Shown: positions 17,501-25,316, counted from the first letter of the stretch. The stretch: 64,000 bases of DNA from Marinobacter gelidimuriae (GCF_000372805.1 NZ_KB889871.1:1-64000), one strand, 5' to 3'. The notes: generated by a model not told the origin, from the sequence alone. A program made the numbers and translations.

Positions 17501-18041
17501 CGGAGGCAGTGAAGGTTTCCTGTGGCAAACCAGAGACCATTCGCTCCAGGGCTTGCTGGTGCTCTGGCGGCAGAGTGAGCTGGAACACTGGAGAATCCAG
17601 CCGGAAGATTTGCGGTAGCATCTGGGCGGCATAGCGGGCGGCCAGTTCCCAGCCGTTGGCAGCGCCTTCGTCGTCGGCCAGGTCTTCACATTCTTCCAGG
17701 GTAATGGCTACCGGCTCGTCTGGGTCCGGGTACATAAGCAGATTGTTTTCGGCCAGGAATCGAGCAAACAACATGCGGTGCCAATGCTCGTAGGCCACCT
17801 CTTCCACCAGCCGGTCCATGCACTGGACTTTGTCCCCATTCAGGGAATCCCCTAACTGGCGGCCATGGGCGCGCAGGCGGCGACGCAGTTCCCGGTCGGC
17901 ATCGCTCAGGTGCGTGGCCGGTGTGGGGTCAGCTACCCCCAACTGGCCCAGCGCTGCGTGGGCGCCTTTTTCGGCGGTGTCGCGGGCGTTTTTAACGGCG
18001 CGTTCCAGTTGGTGTCTGAGGGTTTTGTTCAGTGGCTTCAC
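14589..18041 (-). CDS. pglX: BREX adenine-specific DNA methyltransferase PglX
   Basis: This 1150-residue product matches BREX-1 PglX/BrxX. The SAM-binding motif DPCCGSGHFL is at about 307-316 and the catalytic motif IV is NVPY at about 492-495, followed by LARGKQ. Long target-recognition regions follow, including ALINYHKLDRK-type stretches near the end. In type 1 BREX this enzyme methylates the sixth base (adenine) of a short non-palindromic site to mark self DNA, and it is also needed for exclusion. The usual motif is NPPY; proline to valine at the second position is a variation to note. The 102-base gap upstream, the only long gap in the locus, contains two TTGGCTCA dyads, so pglX probably has its own promoter and operator. 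Confidence 0.92.
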   Translation of the reverse strand: MKPLNKTLRHQLERAVKNARDTAEKGAHAALGQLGVADPTPATHLSDADRELRRRLRAHGRQLGDSLNGDKVQCMDRLVEEVAYEHWHRMLFARFLAENNLLMYPDPDEPVAITLEECEDLADDEGAANGWELAARYAAQMLPQIFRLDSPVFQLTLPPEHQQALERMVSGLPQETFTASDSLGWVYQFWQANNKERINKSEVKIGARELPAVTQLFTEPYMVSFLLDNSLGAWWAARKLTEDDLKNAQSEEELRQKAAIPGVPLEYLRFVKVPPIPAGEGGDEIWAPASGTFDAWPENLADLKTLDPCCGSGHFLVAAFLMLVPMRMERDDLSAQDAVDAVLRENIHGLELDQRCVELAAFALALTAWNYPGAGGFRPLPELHLACTGLSVNVAKEEWKQLGLGKHNLTIALDWMHDTFKDAPVLGSLLNPVKSDAAKLVKWDELSATLNQALETEKSKQDESQQEAAVVAQGLAKAAMLLSGQYQWVITNVPYLARGKQSDQLRNYCERHYPEAKNDLATVFLDRCLELCAQGGTSSIVLPQNWLFLTSYKKFREKLLNNDTWHLIARLGPGAFETISGDVVKAILINLSQGNHAQTFGGLFGEAEQTNRLRGVDVSEQRTAAEKAAELLTSEVKSVAQAQQLKNPDSIVSTSDGTFSSDILENHVDRTEGLSTGDLPQLKNFYWEIPFNCDDWMPFRSTVKQTVPHGGIQGAVYWCNGFGPMNNIGGARITGQKVWGKAGVLISQMQMLPTTLYDGEIFDDNSAVVIPKNEADLKALWAFLSSEEYGRAVREIDQSLKVTSNSLVKVPFDLDRWTKVAEEKYPSGLPKPYTNDPTQWISHGHPCGSVVWDEEQKWTAQGSLRTDDTVLQVAVARLLGYRWPAELDGAMELADEQRTWVKRCEALLPFADDDGIVCIPPVRGEASAADRLLNLLAAAYGEAWSTDVLTELLKQADHAGKTLETWLRDKFFTQHCKLFQNRPFIWQIWDGLPDGFSALVNYHKLDRKNLETLIYTYLGDWISRQKQDMNNGIDGAEERLAAAEALKKKLEQILEGEAPYDIFVRWKPIKQQPIGWTPDLNDGVRLNIRPFMTVADVKKKGAGILRDKPNIKWTKDRGKDVESAPWFHAFGGERINDHHLPIDKKKAARN

Positions 18042-18067
18042 TCTATTTCCTCAATAATTGGTTCAGC

Positions 18068-18097
18068 ATTGGCTCAAGCGGCAGCATTTGAGCCAAT
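18068..18097. promoter_or_regulatory. Inverted repeat ATTGGCTCAA, first dyad upstream of pglX
   Basis: ATTGGCTCAA (18068-18077) pairs perfectly with TTGAGCCAAT (18088-18097) across a 10-base spacer. It lies 27-56 bases upstream of the pglX start, in the range for an operator or for activator sites. A second dyad of the same half-site follows nine bases further upstream. Confidence 0.65.
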
Positions 18098-18106
18098 TGT
18101 AAATTT

Positions 18107-18136
18107 ATTGGCTCAAATATTGGCCCATGAGCCAAT
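18107..18136. promoter_or_regulatory. Inverted repeat ATTGGCTCA, second dyad upstream of pglX
   Basis: ATTGGCTCAA (18107-18116) faces TGAGCCAAT (18128-18136). Both dyads are 30 bp long, and their left edges are 39 bp apart. Four TTGGCTCA half-sites in 70 bases are very unlikely by chance. It ends 8 bases beyond the stop of the preceding AlbA/HATPase gene. Confidence 0.65.
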
Positions 18137-18143
18137 TCTTGCT

Positions 18144-19811
18144 TTATTCCTGCTCCGGAAACCAGCGTGACGCGCGCCCCTTACCCTCAAGACGAGTCAG
18201 GCCATCCTCACGTAACTTTTCCAATAACCGTTTGGCCATACTGCGGCCAACTGCTATTTCTTCGAGAATTTCAGCGATGGCCAGGCCTTGCTTCGGGTGT
18301 AGTCTGAGCAGCATCAGAATTTGTTCTCTCGGCGTTCCTGTGGTCACGAGCGGGTATTTTTTGCGGATTTTCGTTGCTAGCCGCCAGTGACTAAAAGACT
18401 CCTCACTCGCAGGTTCAGCGAGGTTACGGCGAGCCAGACTTTTACATACACTTTCTATACGGGCTTTGGTGATTTGAGTGGTAGAGGCTAGTTCACCCAC
18501 ATCGGCTATCAGGTTACGCCACAGATGACGAAGCACCATCAGTTCATCGACATTCAGCGGTGGCTTCGATGCGTCTGCCACCAGCGTTCGGAAATCGGCA
18601 TCAAGTGGCGATTCAAGCAGTGTCACGGTCACCGACTCACCTATTTCCTGAATGAGGGGTGGCCGCTTACCCTCCATCAGAAAAGCACTGAACATGCGCG
18701 CAACCCCCAGATTACTGCGGTTAACTAGGCGCAAACGGGTCAGTGCTTCCACCAGCAGCGGATTCCGCGCGGCTGGCTGGTGATGAAGAATATTGTCTGA
18801 GGTAATCCCTGCTATGAATCCGCCGTTGTTGCTGATTTCCATGCGGTCGTTGAAGAGCTTGGTCATCACCGGCCCGGCTAATCGATAATCCGCATGGCAA
18901 AAGGCATTCATCAGGGCTTCGCGCACGGCGATTTTCGGATACTGGCTGTATTCGAAATGATAAAACCCCTGCTTTGATGTGGTCAGCAGGTTGTAAGGGT
19001 GCAGTAATGCTTCCAGTCGCTCGATAGCCTGGGGAATACTGGTGACCTTATCTTCACGCAAGTCGTAGTCCACGTCGGATATCATATGCAGGAACAACCA
19101 GTAATGACCGGGCAAATACTGGCGAATTGCAGCTTCACTACCAGCAAGCAAGATAGCCGCTTTGGTCAGTTTGCCATCAGGCAATGTCCCCAGCGCCTGA
19201 AGCAGCCGCTGGTCATCCAGGTGAAGGAGATCACCGGGAGCGTTCTCCTGCCTGGCCAGGTTTCTCAATGTTTCCATGGCCGTAGGTGAGAGCACCTGTT
19301 GCAATGTAGCACTGATGATTTCGGCACTTAAATCGGTTTCACCAGTCTCCACTGCGATTCTACGGCGAAGTGTGCCGGTTAATGGCTGGCAGTCCTTGCC
19401 AACCCGAACTGTGCCCCGACCCGCTGTGTCGGTGTAAGGAGGCAACCCAGAGTAAATTTGCATCAACAGAACACGGCCCGTGCCTTCCAGTACGGTCAGC
19501 TCTTCAAACACCGGCATGATTTTCGGATCGGTTTGGTCGTATACCGCTTTTTTTAACATATTCGCATCGATTTCCGGTGGCACTCCCGGAATGGCGTTCT
19601 TGCGCCCTTGTATGCGATCTGCAACACCAAACACCACCGTGCCACCACCACCGTTCGCCATGCATACGGCCATCTGGACAACAATTCTTACCGCTTTGTC
19701 ACGGCTTTTGGTGTCCCACTGTTTGAAGTCGAGATCCTGGTCCTCCAGATCGTCGGCTATGCAATGGTCCAGCTCTGGCAGCAGTTCTTCAATATTGGCG
19801 AGGGTTCGCAT
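18144..19811 (-). CDS. Schlafen AlbA_2 / HATPase / winged-helix protein, BREX accessory
   Basis: The 555-residue protein has three recognisable parts. The first is an AlbA_2 (Schlafen-type) domain at about 20-145 with DLDFKQWD and MANGGGGTVVFGVAD. The second is a HATPase_c_4-type ATP-binding fold, REALMNAFCHADY at about 297-309 and NDRMEISNNGGFIAGIT at about 321-337. The third is a C-terminal pair of winged-helix segments (about 430-550, ELASTTQITKARIESVCKSL and SMAKRLLEKLREDGLTR). Proteins of this build are annotated as ATP-binding or RecG-like transcriptional regulators and occur as extra genes in BREX and other defence loci. It lies between brxC and pglX, just upstream of the TTGGCTCA dyads, so it may regulate pglX. 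The role is inferred from architecture and position. Confidence 0.75.
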   Translation of the reverse strand: MRTLANIEELLPELDHCIADDLEDQDLDFKQWDTKSRDKAVRIVVQMAVCMANGGGGTVVFGVADRIQGRKNAIPGVPPEIDANMLKKAVYDQTDPKIMPVFEELTVLEGTGRVLLMQIYSGLPPYTDTAGRGTVRVGKDCQPLTGTLRRRIAVETGETDLSAEIISATLQQVLSPTAMETLRNLARQENAPGDLLHLDDQRLLQALGTLPDGKLTKAAILLAGSEAAIRQYLPGHYWLFLHMISDVDYDLREDKVTSIPQAIERLEALLHPYNLLTTSKQGFYHFEYSQYPKIAVREALMNAFCHADYRLAGPVMTKLFNDRMEISNNGGFIAGITSDNILHHQPAARNPLLVEALTRLRLVNRSNLGVARMFSAFLMEGKRPPLIQEIGESVTVTLLESPLDADFRTLVADASKPPLNVDELMVLRHLWRNLIADVGELASTTQITKARIESVCKSLARRNLAEPASEESFSHWRLATKIRKKYPLVTTGTPREQILMLLRLHPKQGLAIAEILEEIAVGRSMAKRLLEKLREDGLTRLEGKGRASRWFPEQE

Positions 19812-19871
19812 GGCTTTGGCAGTCCTCTTTTTGGCGGTCTTTTTTTAGACAGTTCTTTCTTTGATTGACCG

Positions 19872-22800
19872 TTATTTGACCGAGACCGGGCCCTTTACCA
19901 GTGCGTTTTTGAGCTGGTCTTTCACCTCTTCAGCCCAGGTATCAATGTCTGACTCGGTTTTCAGGGTACGTCGTGGTACCGATACAAACTGGATTTCCGG
20001 TTCACACAGCTCAGCGGCGGATACCGCCACGTTATCAAAGCGGCTGGGCAGGGCGGCTACCCGGTCGGCGAACGTGGCCAGTGAATAATGGTCTAGGGTG
20101 TTCAGCACCTCGTCGGTGGACTGGACAGCTACTTTAGGTTGGTCGGCAAGGGTCAGCTTCTGCCTGGAGAGCAACTGATTGCGCTGTTCTGGTTCCAGCA
20201 GCTGCCAGTTAGCATCCGTCTCCAGGCGCTTCATGCCCTGCTTATGCCGGGCCTGGTAGTCCTGGTTCAGTGTGTTCAGGGCATCCCGCAGGCTTTGGGT
20301 CAGGCTGGCCGCCAGCGGGGTGATCGGGTCCGGGTCTTCCAGCAGTTGCCGTTGTTGTTCGATAGTGTCCACTTGGGCACGGTAGACATCGGCATCACTC
20401 AGGCCATTGGCGTGGTTTACGAGGAGCTTGAGGGTAGCCCAGCTGGGCCAGCGCTGCTGGATCCGTTCGGCAAGACTTTCCCAGCTCTCAATACTTTGAG
20501 CTAGTTCATCCCGCCGGTTATAGAGCGCCAATAGTTGTTCGTTACCGGTGGTCAGGCGAATATCATTCAGGAACTGGGTGTCCGGGCGTTCCAGCTTGGG
20601 CGCTTCGCCACCGGCTTTGTCGGCCAGTTCAGACACCTTCTGCAAAAACAGCGGCACGTGGGCCAGCTCTTCACTCTGTTTGGCTGATACGCCGACTTTC
20701 TGCAGCAGTTTGCGGATCTGGATGCGCTGCGGTGTCGTGACATTGGCCGATTCGACTTTGAAAAAGGCTTTGCCGATGCTTTTGCGTTCTAGTACGGAAG
20801 GTTCAACTGCCTGCCCGCGATCATCCTGGGCGCGAATCACCCCTGCTACCAGCAGTATCTGAAGGCCGCCATCTACAGCATCGCGCGACCACCCATAACC
20901 CGAGCCTTCAAAGTTATCGCGAATATCTGTCCCTTTTTTGCCGCCAGCAATAAAACCCAGAATGGTCTTGCACACTGGGTTCTTTGCGGGATCACCGTCG
21001 TCACCCACAGCTTTAAGGGCATCCGGCGCACCCTTTTGGGCTTTCTCGTAGGCCTTTTGCCAGCCACTATGATCAGCAATATGGAAATTAGGATACAGGC
21101 GCTGCAGGGCATTGTTCGCCGCTTCTAGCACCATCTCCTGCAAGTTATTGCCGAGGATTTCGTTACCTCCGCCTTGAAATACCCGGGCACCGGAGAAGAC
21201 TTCACTGAGTAGCTCGCGGGTTTTGCCCTCTGCTGTTTGTTTGATGGTTTCCATGGCAGCTTTGGCTTCGGTGCCTTCCGGGGTATTAGGAGAGCCGCGT
21301 TTATCCAGGGTGGCACTGGACGCTTTGAAGTCGATCAGGTGGTGGCGCAGGTCGTCTGCGGAACGCTTGGGAACAAACACAAAGATCGTTGGAGACTGGT
21401 TGCCTGCCTGCCGGGCATCGGCCCGAACGGAGTTTTCATCACCACTCCAGCCATCCCTTATCCAAACGTAGATGCGCTGGCTGGCATCGTTCGGCAGTTG
21501 GGCATCAAACACCGGGTAAATATCCCGGGTAACTTTGGCTTCACCTTGCATCAATGACAGCTTGCGAGCCACATCGCCGAACATACGGCGGATTCGGTCA
21601 TCGCGTTCCGCGTGAATACGATGCGCTTCGTTAGAGAGTGCTGAGCGTTGGCTGAGAAATTCGTCGGTCCAGGCGGCACTTTCTTCGGTCTGGATGCGGT
21701 ATTCCTCACCCACTTTCATCAGTAGCTCGCAGTTGTCCAACAGCCCGGGCAGTTTGCTACGCAAGCTACTGCTACCATTGGAAAGGTCCTTCACGAGCAG
21801 GTCCGCCAGGGAGTCCACGTTAGCCCGGATGCCGATTTCGTTGTTTTGTCCGCCCAATTTATTGATCAGGAAAACCAGACCGCAGGCACGAGCCATCAGG
21901 CGCTGATCCTCCGAACCCTTTATCCAACTCATGGTTTTTTCATGCACCTTGCGGGGCAAGATACGAGACTGAAGCAACTTGTCGGCGGAGTCGAAGTAGA
22001 GATAGTCCGCCGGTACCACATGGCCGAGTGGGTCATCCAAGTTGGTCTTAATGACTTTGTGGATCATGCTGAGCTGGTTGCGCAACTGGCTGTCGGTACC
22101 GGTCTGGTCCAGTATTCTCAGGGTGTTTTCCCAGAAGCGCCGACGTACCGGTAGAATTGGGTAGTCTTGGGGGAAATACGACAAATCATCCTGGCGATGA
22201 CCGATGGTTGTGCCGGCCAAGTGTCGGGAGATTTCCCCTAAGTTGGTTTGCAGGACTTGTTCGACAGGTGTCTTGGCTTCTGGCTTCTTGGCCAGGATGA
22301 CCTGCCGGATAACCGCATCAACATCGGCATCGGACAGCTCAACGCGGATGGTGAAGCGGCCTTCGAGTTTCTTCAGGTTACTGGTGCCGGTGACGGCTGT
22401 TTGGCCGGTACCGATGAAGAGCAATTTGCCGCCAAAGTTTTTGCAGCACGCCTCTACGGCTTCTTGTACGGCGATGGAACGCTGACTGTCTTCGCCGATA
22501 AACTGCTGCACCTCGTCCAGAACGATCAATGTGAGCGGGAATTTACCGTCTTTGGTTAGTGTCTGGCGGATTGCTTTGAGCATATCGTCGCTGGAGATGT
22601 CCTGGACAAACGGATGAAGGTTATTCAGGGTTTCCACGCAGGATGTGGGCGACGAAAACAGCGCGGGCTTGGCCTGAACCAAAGCCTCATGCAGGCCTTC
22701 AGCCACGTAGAAGTTATCCAACTCTTCCTGCCACTCGTAACCTGTAGACTCGACGCTCTGGCGCACCTGGTCGTAAATACCCTCGTGCTTCAGCCACATC

Positions 22801-23309
22801 ACGAAGCGGGCGACCGGATATTGCTCGGGCAGCCCTGCAGACTTAAATAGAATGCGCAGCAGCGCCAGTCGCACGCTGCCGCTGGCCCCAGAACCGAGGG
22901 TTCCAGATGCGGCGTGCAAGCCTCCATGGCGTTTAGCTTGGGTACTTAGTTCCTGTAAATGGTCGCGGACCCCTTGGGGCAGGTTAGCGATGCCCCGGGC
23001 AGTAGCACCGTCTTCAAACTGGCTATCGACCCACAGAGTTCGCAGCATTTTAACCAAATGGGATTTACCGGAACCGTAGAACCCGCTTACCCATACTGCT
23101 GGCTGCTGTGCCTGATCGATGTTCTTCAGGAAGGTTTCCAGAATGTGAGACATGCCCTTTTCGTACTGGCCATCGCAGACAAAGGTTTCCAGCTCATAGC
23201 GGAGCACCGTCAGGGCCTGACTGGTGGTGTCATCGTTAACAGTGGCCACCCCTTCGTTAACCAATTTGCGGGTGGTCGGATCTTTCTGATAAATCTCACG
23301 ATTCTTCAT
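19872..23309 (-). CDS. brxC: BREX ATPase BrxC
   Basis: At 1145 residues this is the large P-loop protein of BREX type 1 (BrxC/PglY family). Walker A GFYGSGKS stands at about 76-83, and a Walker B-like TLIVLDEVQQFIG lies near 255-265. BrxC is required for defence and also supports methylation; it is thought to drive assembly of the BREX complex on DNA. The start at 23309 (MKNREIYQKDPTTRK) is the family's normal N-terminus and lies 15 bases after the brxB stop. The 60-base gap to the next gene is rich in T-runs but has no clear terminator. The gene looks intact along its full length. Confidence 0.92.
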   Translation of the reverse strand: MKNREIYQKDPTTRKLVNEGVATVNDDTTSQALTVLRYELETFVCDGQYEKGMSHILETFLKNIDQAQQPAVWVSGFYGSGKSHLVKMLRTLWVDSQFEDGATARGIANLPQGVRDHLQELSTQAKRHGGLHAASGTLGSGASGSVRLALLRILFKSAGLPEQYPVARFVMWLKHEGIYDQVRQSVESTGYEWQEELDNFYVAEGLHEALVQAKPALFSSPTSCVETLNNLHPFVQDISSDDMLKAIRQTLTKDGKFPLTLIVLDEVQQFIGEDSQRSIAVQEAVEACCKNFGGKLLFIGTGQTAVTGTSNLKKLEGRFTIRVELSDADVDAVIRQVILAKKPEAKTPVEQVLQTNLGEISRHLAGTTIGHRQDDLSYFPQDYPILPVRRRFWENTLRILDQTGTDSQLRNQLSMIHKVIKTNLDDPLGHVVPADYLYFDSADKLLQSRILPRKVHEKTMSWIKGSEDQRLMARACGLVFLINKLGGQNNEIGIRANVDSLADLLVKDLSNGSSSLRSKLPGLLDNCELLMKVGEEYRIQTEESAAWTDEFLSQRSALSNEAHRIHAERDDRIRRMFGDVARKLSLMQGEAKVTRDIYPVFDAQLPNDASQRIYVWIRDGWSGDENSVRADARQAGNQSPTIFVFVPKRSADDLRHHLIDFKASSATLDKRGSPNTPEGTEAKAAMETIKQTAEGKTRELLSEVFSGARVFQGGGNEILGNNLQEMVLEAANNALQRLYPNFHIADHSGWQKAYEKAQKGAPDALKAVGDDGDPAKNPVCKTILGFIAGGKKGTDIRDNFEGSGYGWSRDAVDGGLQILLVAGVIRAQDDRGQAVEPSVLERKSIGKAFFKVESANVTTPQRIQIRKLLQKVGVSAKQSEELAHVPLFLQKVSELADKAGGEAPKLERPDTQFLNDIRLTTGNEQLLALYNRRDELAQSIESWESLAERIQQRWPSWATLKLLVNHANGLSDADVYRAQVDTIEQQRQLLEDPDPITPLAASLTQSLRDALNTLNQDYQARHKQGMKRLETDANWQLLEPEQRNQLLSRQKLTLADQPKVAVQSTDEVLNTLDHYSLATFADRVAALPSRFDNVAVSAAELCEPEIQFVSVPRRTLKTESDIDTWAEEVKDQLKNALVKGPVSVK

Positions 23310-23324
23310 GAACAGCCTCTTTCC

Positions 23325-23873
23325 TTAATCCTTGTCTGCGGTTATCGGCACTGCGAGATAGTTCCACCCGTCGTAACCGTCCAATAACCGGTAGTTGTTG
23401 TTTTCATAACTGCCGGGGAACAAAACTAGCAGCCGCCCCTGTACCAAGGGCGCCAGCTTATCTACAACGTCTTTGACCTTGAGAAATCCGAACAGGGAGC
23501 CAACACCTTGTACAGCTACTACGGTATTGTTGTCTGCATTCTTCTCTTTCAGAACACGCTCTAAATCGCTGACGATGTAGTCGAGGTATTTGGGCAGAAC
23601 AGTGGCCAACAGGTGTGGTTTCTGGAAATAGCTCTTGGCATACCGTTGGGTACTTAGCCAGCCGGCGAAGCTGTTAGTCAGATCGAACAACGCCCAGTCG
23701 TGTCCCGACTGACGGGTGACTATTTCAAATTCGTCTACCCTGGCTCTGAGCCATCGCTCTTCGTTTTCGTTATAGACGCAGAAAATAACCCGCTGAGCGG
23801 CTGCGGCGTCATCTCGCCAGGGGATAGCAATGTGCCGTCCGTACGATTGAATCAGGCGTTTAACCCTGCTCAC
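23325..23873 (-). CDS. brxB: BREX protein BrxB (DUF1788)
   Basis: About 182 residues from the GTG at 23873, beginning (M/V)SRVKRLIQSYGRHIAIPW, with the DUF1788 features RVIFCVYNENEERWLRARV, the central WALFDLTNSFAGWL and the end LFPGSYENNNYRLLDGYDGWNYL. BrxB is a small core subunit of type 1 BREX with no known enzyme activity; it is needed for restriction and modification. The GTG is preferred to longer starts because the family begins here and because it overlaps the end of brxA by 14 bases, as expected for a tight operon. Confidence 0.85.
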   Translation of the reverse strand: MSRVKRLIQSYGRHIAIPWRDDAAAAQRVIFCVYNENEERWLRARVDEFEIVTRQSGHDWALFDLTNSFAGWLSTQRYAKSYFQKPHLLATVLPKYLDYIVSDLERVLKEKNADNNTVVAVQGVGSLFGFLKVKDVVDKLAPLVQGRLLVLFPGSYENNNYRLLDGYDGWNYLAVPITADKD

Positions 23874-24648
23874 GCAACCACTCCTGTTCTTGCTGATTAA
23901 TATGGCTGGGGAACAAGACCTCGATAACATTCCCAACCCGCTTATAGGTTATCCATCCCCTGCGGGAGGCCTGTTCGGCCAATTCAATGACTTGCTCCTT
24001 GGAGCAGTCCAGCAGCTTCGTATATTCAGTGCTGAACAAACCTTGCCCACGGGCGCCGGTTAAGTAACCTAGCAACAATGCATAGGCGGCGCTGCCCGGT
24101 GTGGGTGTAGCCCGGCTTCTTGTTTTCTTGTTTCGCCCCGTCAGGTGGCCAGATTTAGTCCAGCTGGAGTTGATGTTTTGGGCTGTGGATTTCAGAGTCG
24201 CTTTGCTGAACCGGCCTGGTTCCAGGCTGTCTAACCGTTCTTCGACCGAATCACGGGTGATGATTGAGCCTTTCGGTGCTTTGAGAATCAACGACGCACT
24301 GGTGCGAAAAATGGAGTCTCTGGCGTACGTTGCTAAAAGCGCCAGCATTGGTCTTCCTTCTTCATCGCGCTGCCAGAAATAAAGCAAGGCGCGAAAAAGC
24401 AGGTGATTCGTGTCGAGAGAATACAGCTCTGCTAAGTGTCTGTAGGTGAGGCGGCGAGTTTTACCGGAGCGTTTGCCCAGGCAGTTGTCTGCTTCTATGG
24501 CGTGCAGGTAATCGGCCTTTTTTGCCTTTGAGCGATCAACGTAGCTCAGTAGCGCTGTCAATTCATCTAGCATCATGGTTCGCGAGCTGTGGGTGCCGCC
24601 GCGCTCAAATCGAAACCCAAAACGGGCAAGCTGTTTATCGTTAGACAT
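23860..24648 (-). CDS. brxA: BREX protein BrxA (DUF1819)
   Basis: A 262-residue protein starting MSNDKQLARFGFRFERGGTH, consistent with DUF1819/BrxA. A mostly helical body with LYSLDTNHLLFRALLYFWQRDEEGRP follows, and it ends in a winged-helix-like segment (KEQVIELAEQASRRGWITYKRVGNVIEVLFPS). BrxA proteins are small DNA-binding helical proteins and the first core gene of type 1 BREX. The ATG at 24648 was chosen because the frame upstream (to 24693) overlaps the preceding HTH gene. With this start the overlap is 8 bases. A DNA-binding but accessory role is known for some relatives. Confidence 0.85.
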   Translation of the reverse strand: MSNDKQLARFGFRFERGGTHSSRTMMLDELTALLSYVDRSKAKKADYLHAIEADNCLGKRSGKTRRLTYRHLAELYSLDTNHLLFRALLYFWQRDEEGRPMLALLATYARDSIFRTSASLILKAPKGSIITRDSVEERLDSLEPGRFSKATLKSTAQNINSSWTKSGHLTGRNKKTRSRATPTPGSAAYALLLGYLTGARGQGLFSTEYTKLLDCSKEQVIELAEQASRRGWITYKRVGNVIEVLFPSHINQQEQEWLREQG

Positions 24649-24844
24649 TGGCGCTATTTCCATCGCTTGCGCCGCGATTGCGAACCCATCCATCGACTTC
24701 GTCCTTCTTAAACTTCCATGCCCGGCCTACGCGGTGAGCAGGCATCGTTTGCTTGTCAATCCACCTGTATACCGTATCGTTGCTGACCCCCAGATACTTG
24801 GCGATTTCGCTGACTGACAACCATCGGTCGTCCAGTTCGATCAT
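24641..24844 (-). CDS. Small excisionase-type HTH protein heading the BREX operon
   Basis: A 67-residue protein that is almost entirely an HTH_17/excisionase-like winged helix: WLSVSEIAKYLGVSNDTVYRWIDKQTMPAHRVGRAWKFKKDEVDGWVR. It overlaps brxA by 8 bases, so it is the first gene of the operon. Such proteins act as recombination directionality factors in integrative elements or as small transcription factors. No integrase is visible in the window, so here a regulator of the BREX operon is the simpler idea. A TTGGGCG dyad 43-65 bases upstream is a candidate binding site. Confidence 0.75.
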   Translation of the reverse strand: MIELDDRWLSVSEIAKYLGVSNDTVYRWIDKQTMPAHRVGRAWKFKKDEVDGWVRNRGASDGNSANV

Positions 24845-24886
24845 GGGTTCGTTCCCCTATTCCTGCATAGCGCCGTCCACAAGCGA

Positions 24887-24909
24887 TTGGGCGATTGGAA
24901 AGCGCCCAA
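24887..24909. promoter_or_regulatory. TTGGGCG inverted repeat upstream of the BREX operon
   Basis: TTGGGCG (24887-24893) and CGCCCAA (24903-24909) form a 7-bp perfect dyad with a 9-base spacer, 43 bases before the HTH start. It is the best candidate operator in the BREX leader. The remaining leader is A/T-rich (AATCAATATATAG near 24920-24932), compatible with a promoter. Confidence 0.4.
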
Positions 24910-25020
24910 AATAATGAGCAATCAATATATAGTGCTGGTTCGCGTGCAACAACCGCATTGGCCGGTATAGGTCGGCATTGAGCTAAAATGGCAGCTTTTG
25001 AAGCGAGATCATACGCTAGC

Positions 25021-25079
25021 TAGTGCCTATCCATAAATGGGTGTTTTTTCAAAAAACACCCATTTATGGATAGGCACTA
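25021..25079. repeat. Perfect 59-bp palindrome flanked by TA
   Basis: A 29-bp arm (25021-25049, starting TAGTGCCTATCCATAAATGG) is followed by one C and by its exact reverse complement (25051-25079). No mismatch is present. The outermost bases are TA on each side, so it can be read as two 27-bp inverted ends abutting within a TA target, the pattern expected of an IS630/Tc1-type end pair or a minimal MITE. It lies between the BREX promoter region and tRNA-Pro. Confidence 0.85.
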
Positions 25080-25196
25080 ATTAGCGGGAACAATAAGGTG
25101 CGGAGATGCGGCACTTTGGAAATGACTTTGAATGAATTGTTGTGAATCAGAAGGCGGTGGCGGGTTTATGTACCCAACCTGTCCCCAGCCAGAAAC

Positions 25197-25225
25197 GAAA
25201 AAGGGCCCACCCGAAGATGTGCCCT
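25197..25225 (-). terminator. Terminator of tRNA-Pro
   Basis: On the minus strand, AGGGC-A-CATC closes a TTCG tetraloop and pairs with GGTG-G-GCCCT (one mismatch, one wobble), followed by five T. It starts 15 bases after the tRNA 3' end. Confidence 0.75.
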
Positions 25226-25239
25226 AAGTCGTTGAATTC

Positions 25240-25316
<77 letters not shown>

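Noticed and set aside
18042..18143. CRISPR-like repeats before pglX
   Set aside because: The TTGGCTCA copies are inverted pairs with short spacers, not direct repeats with regular spacers, and no cas gene is present.
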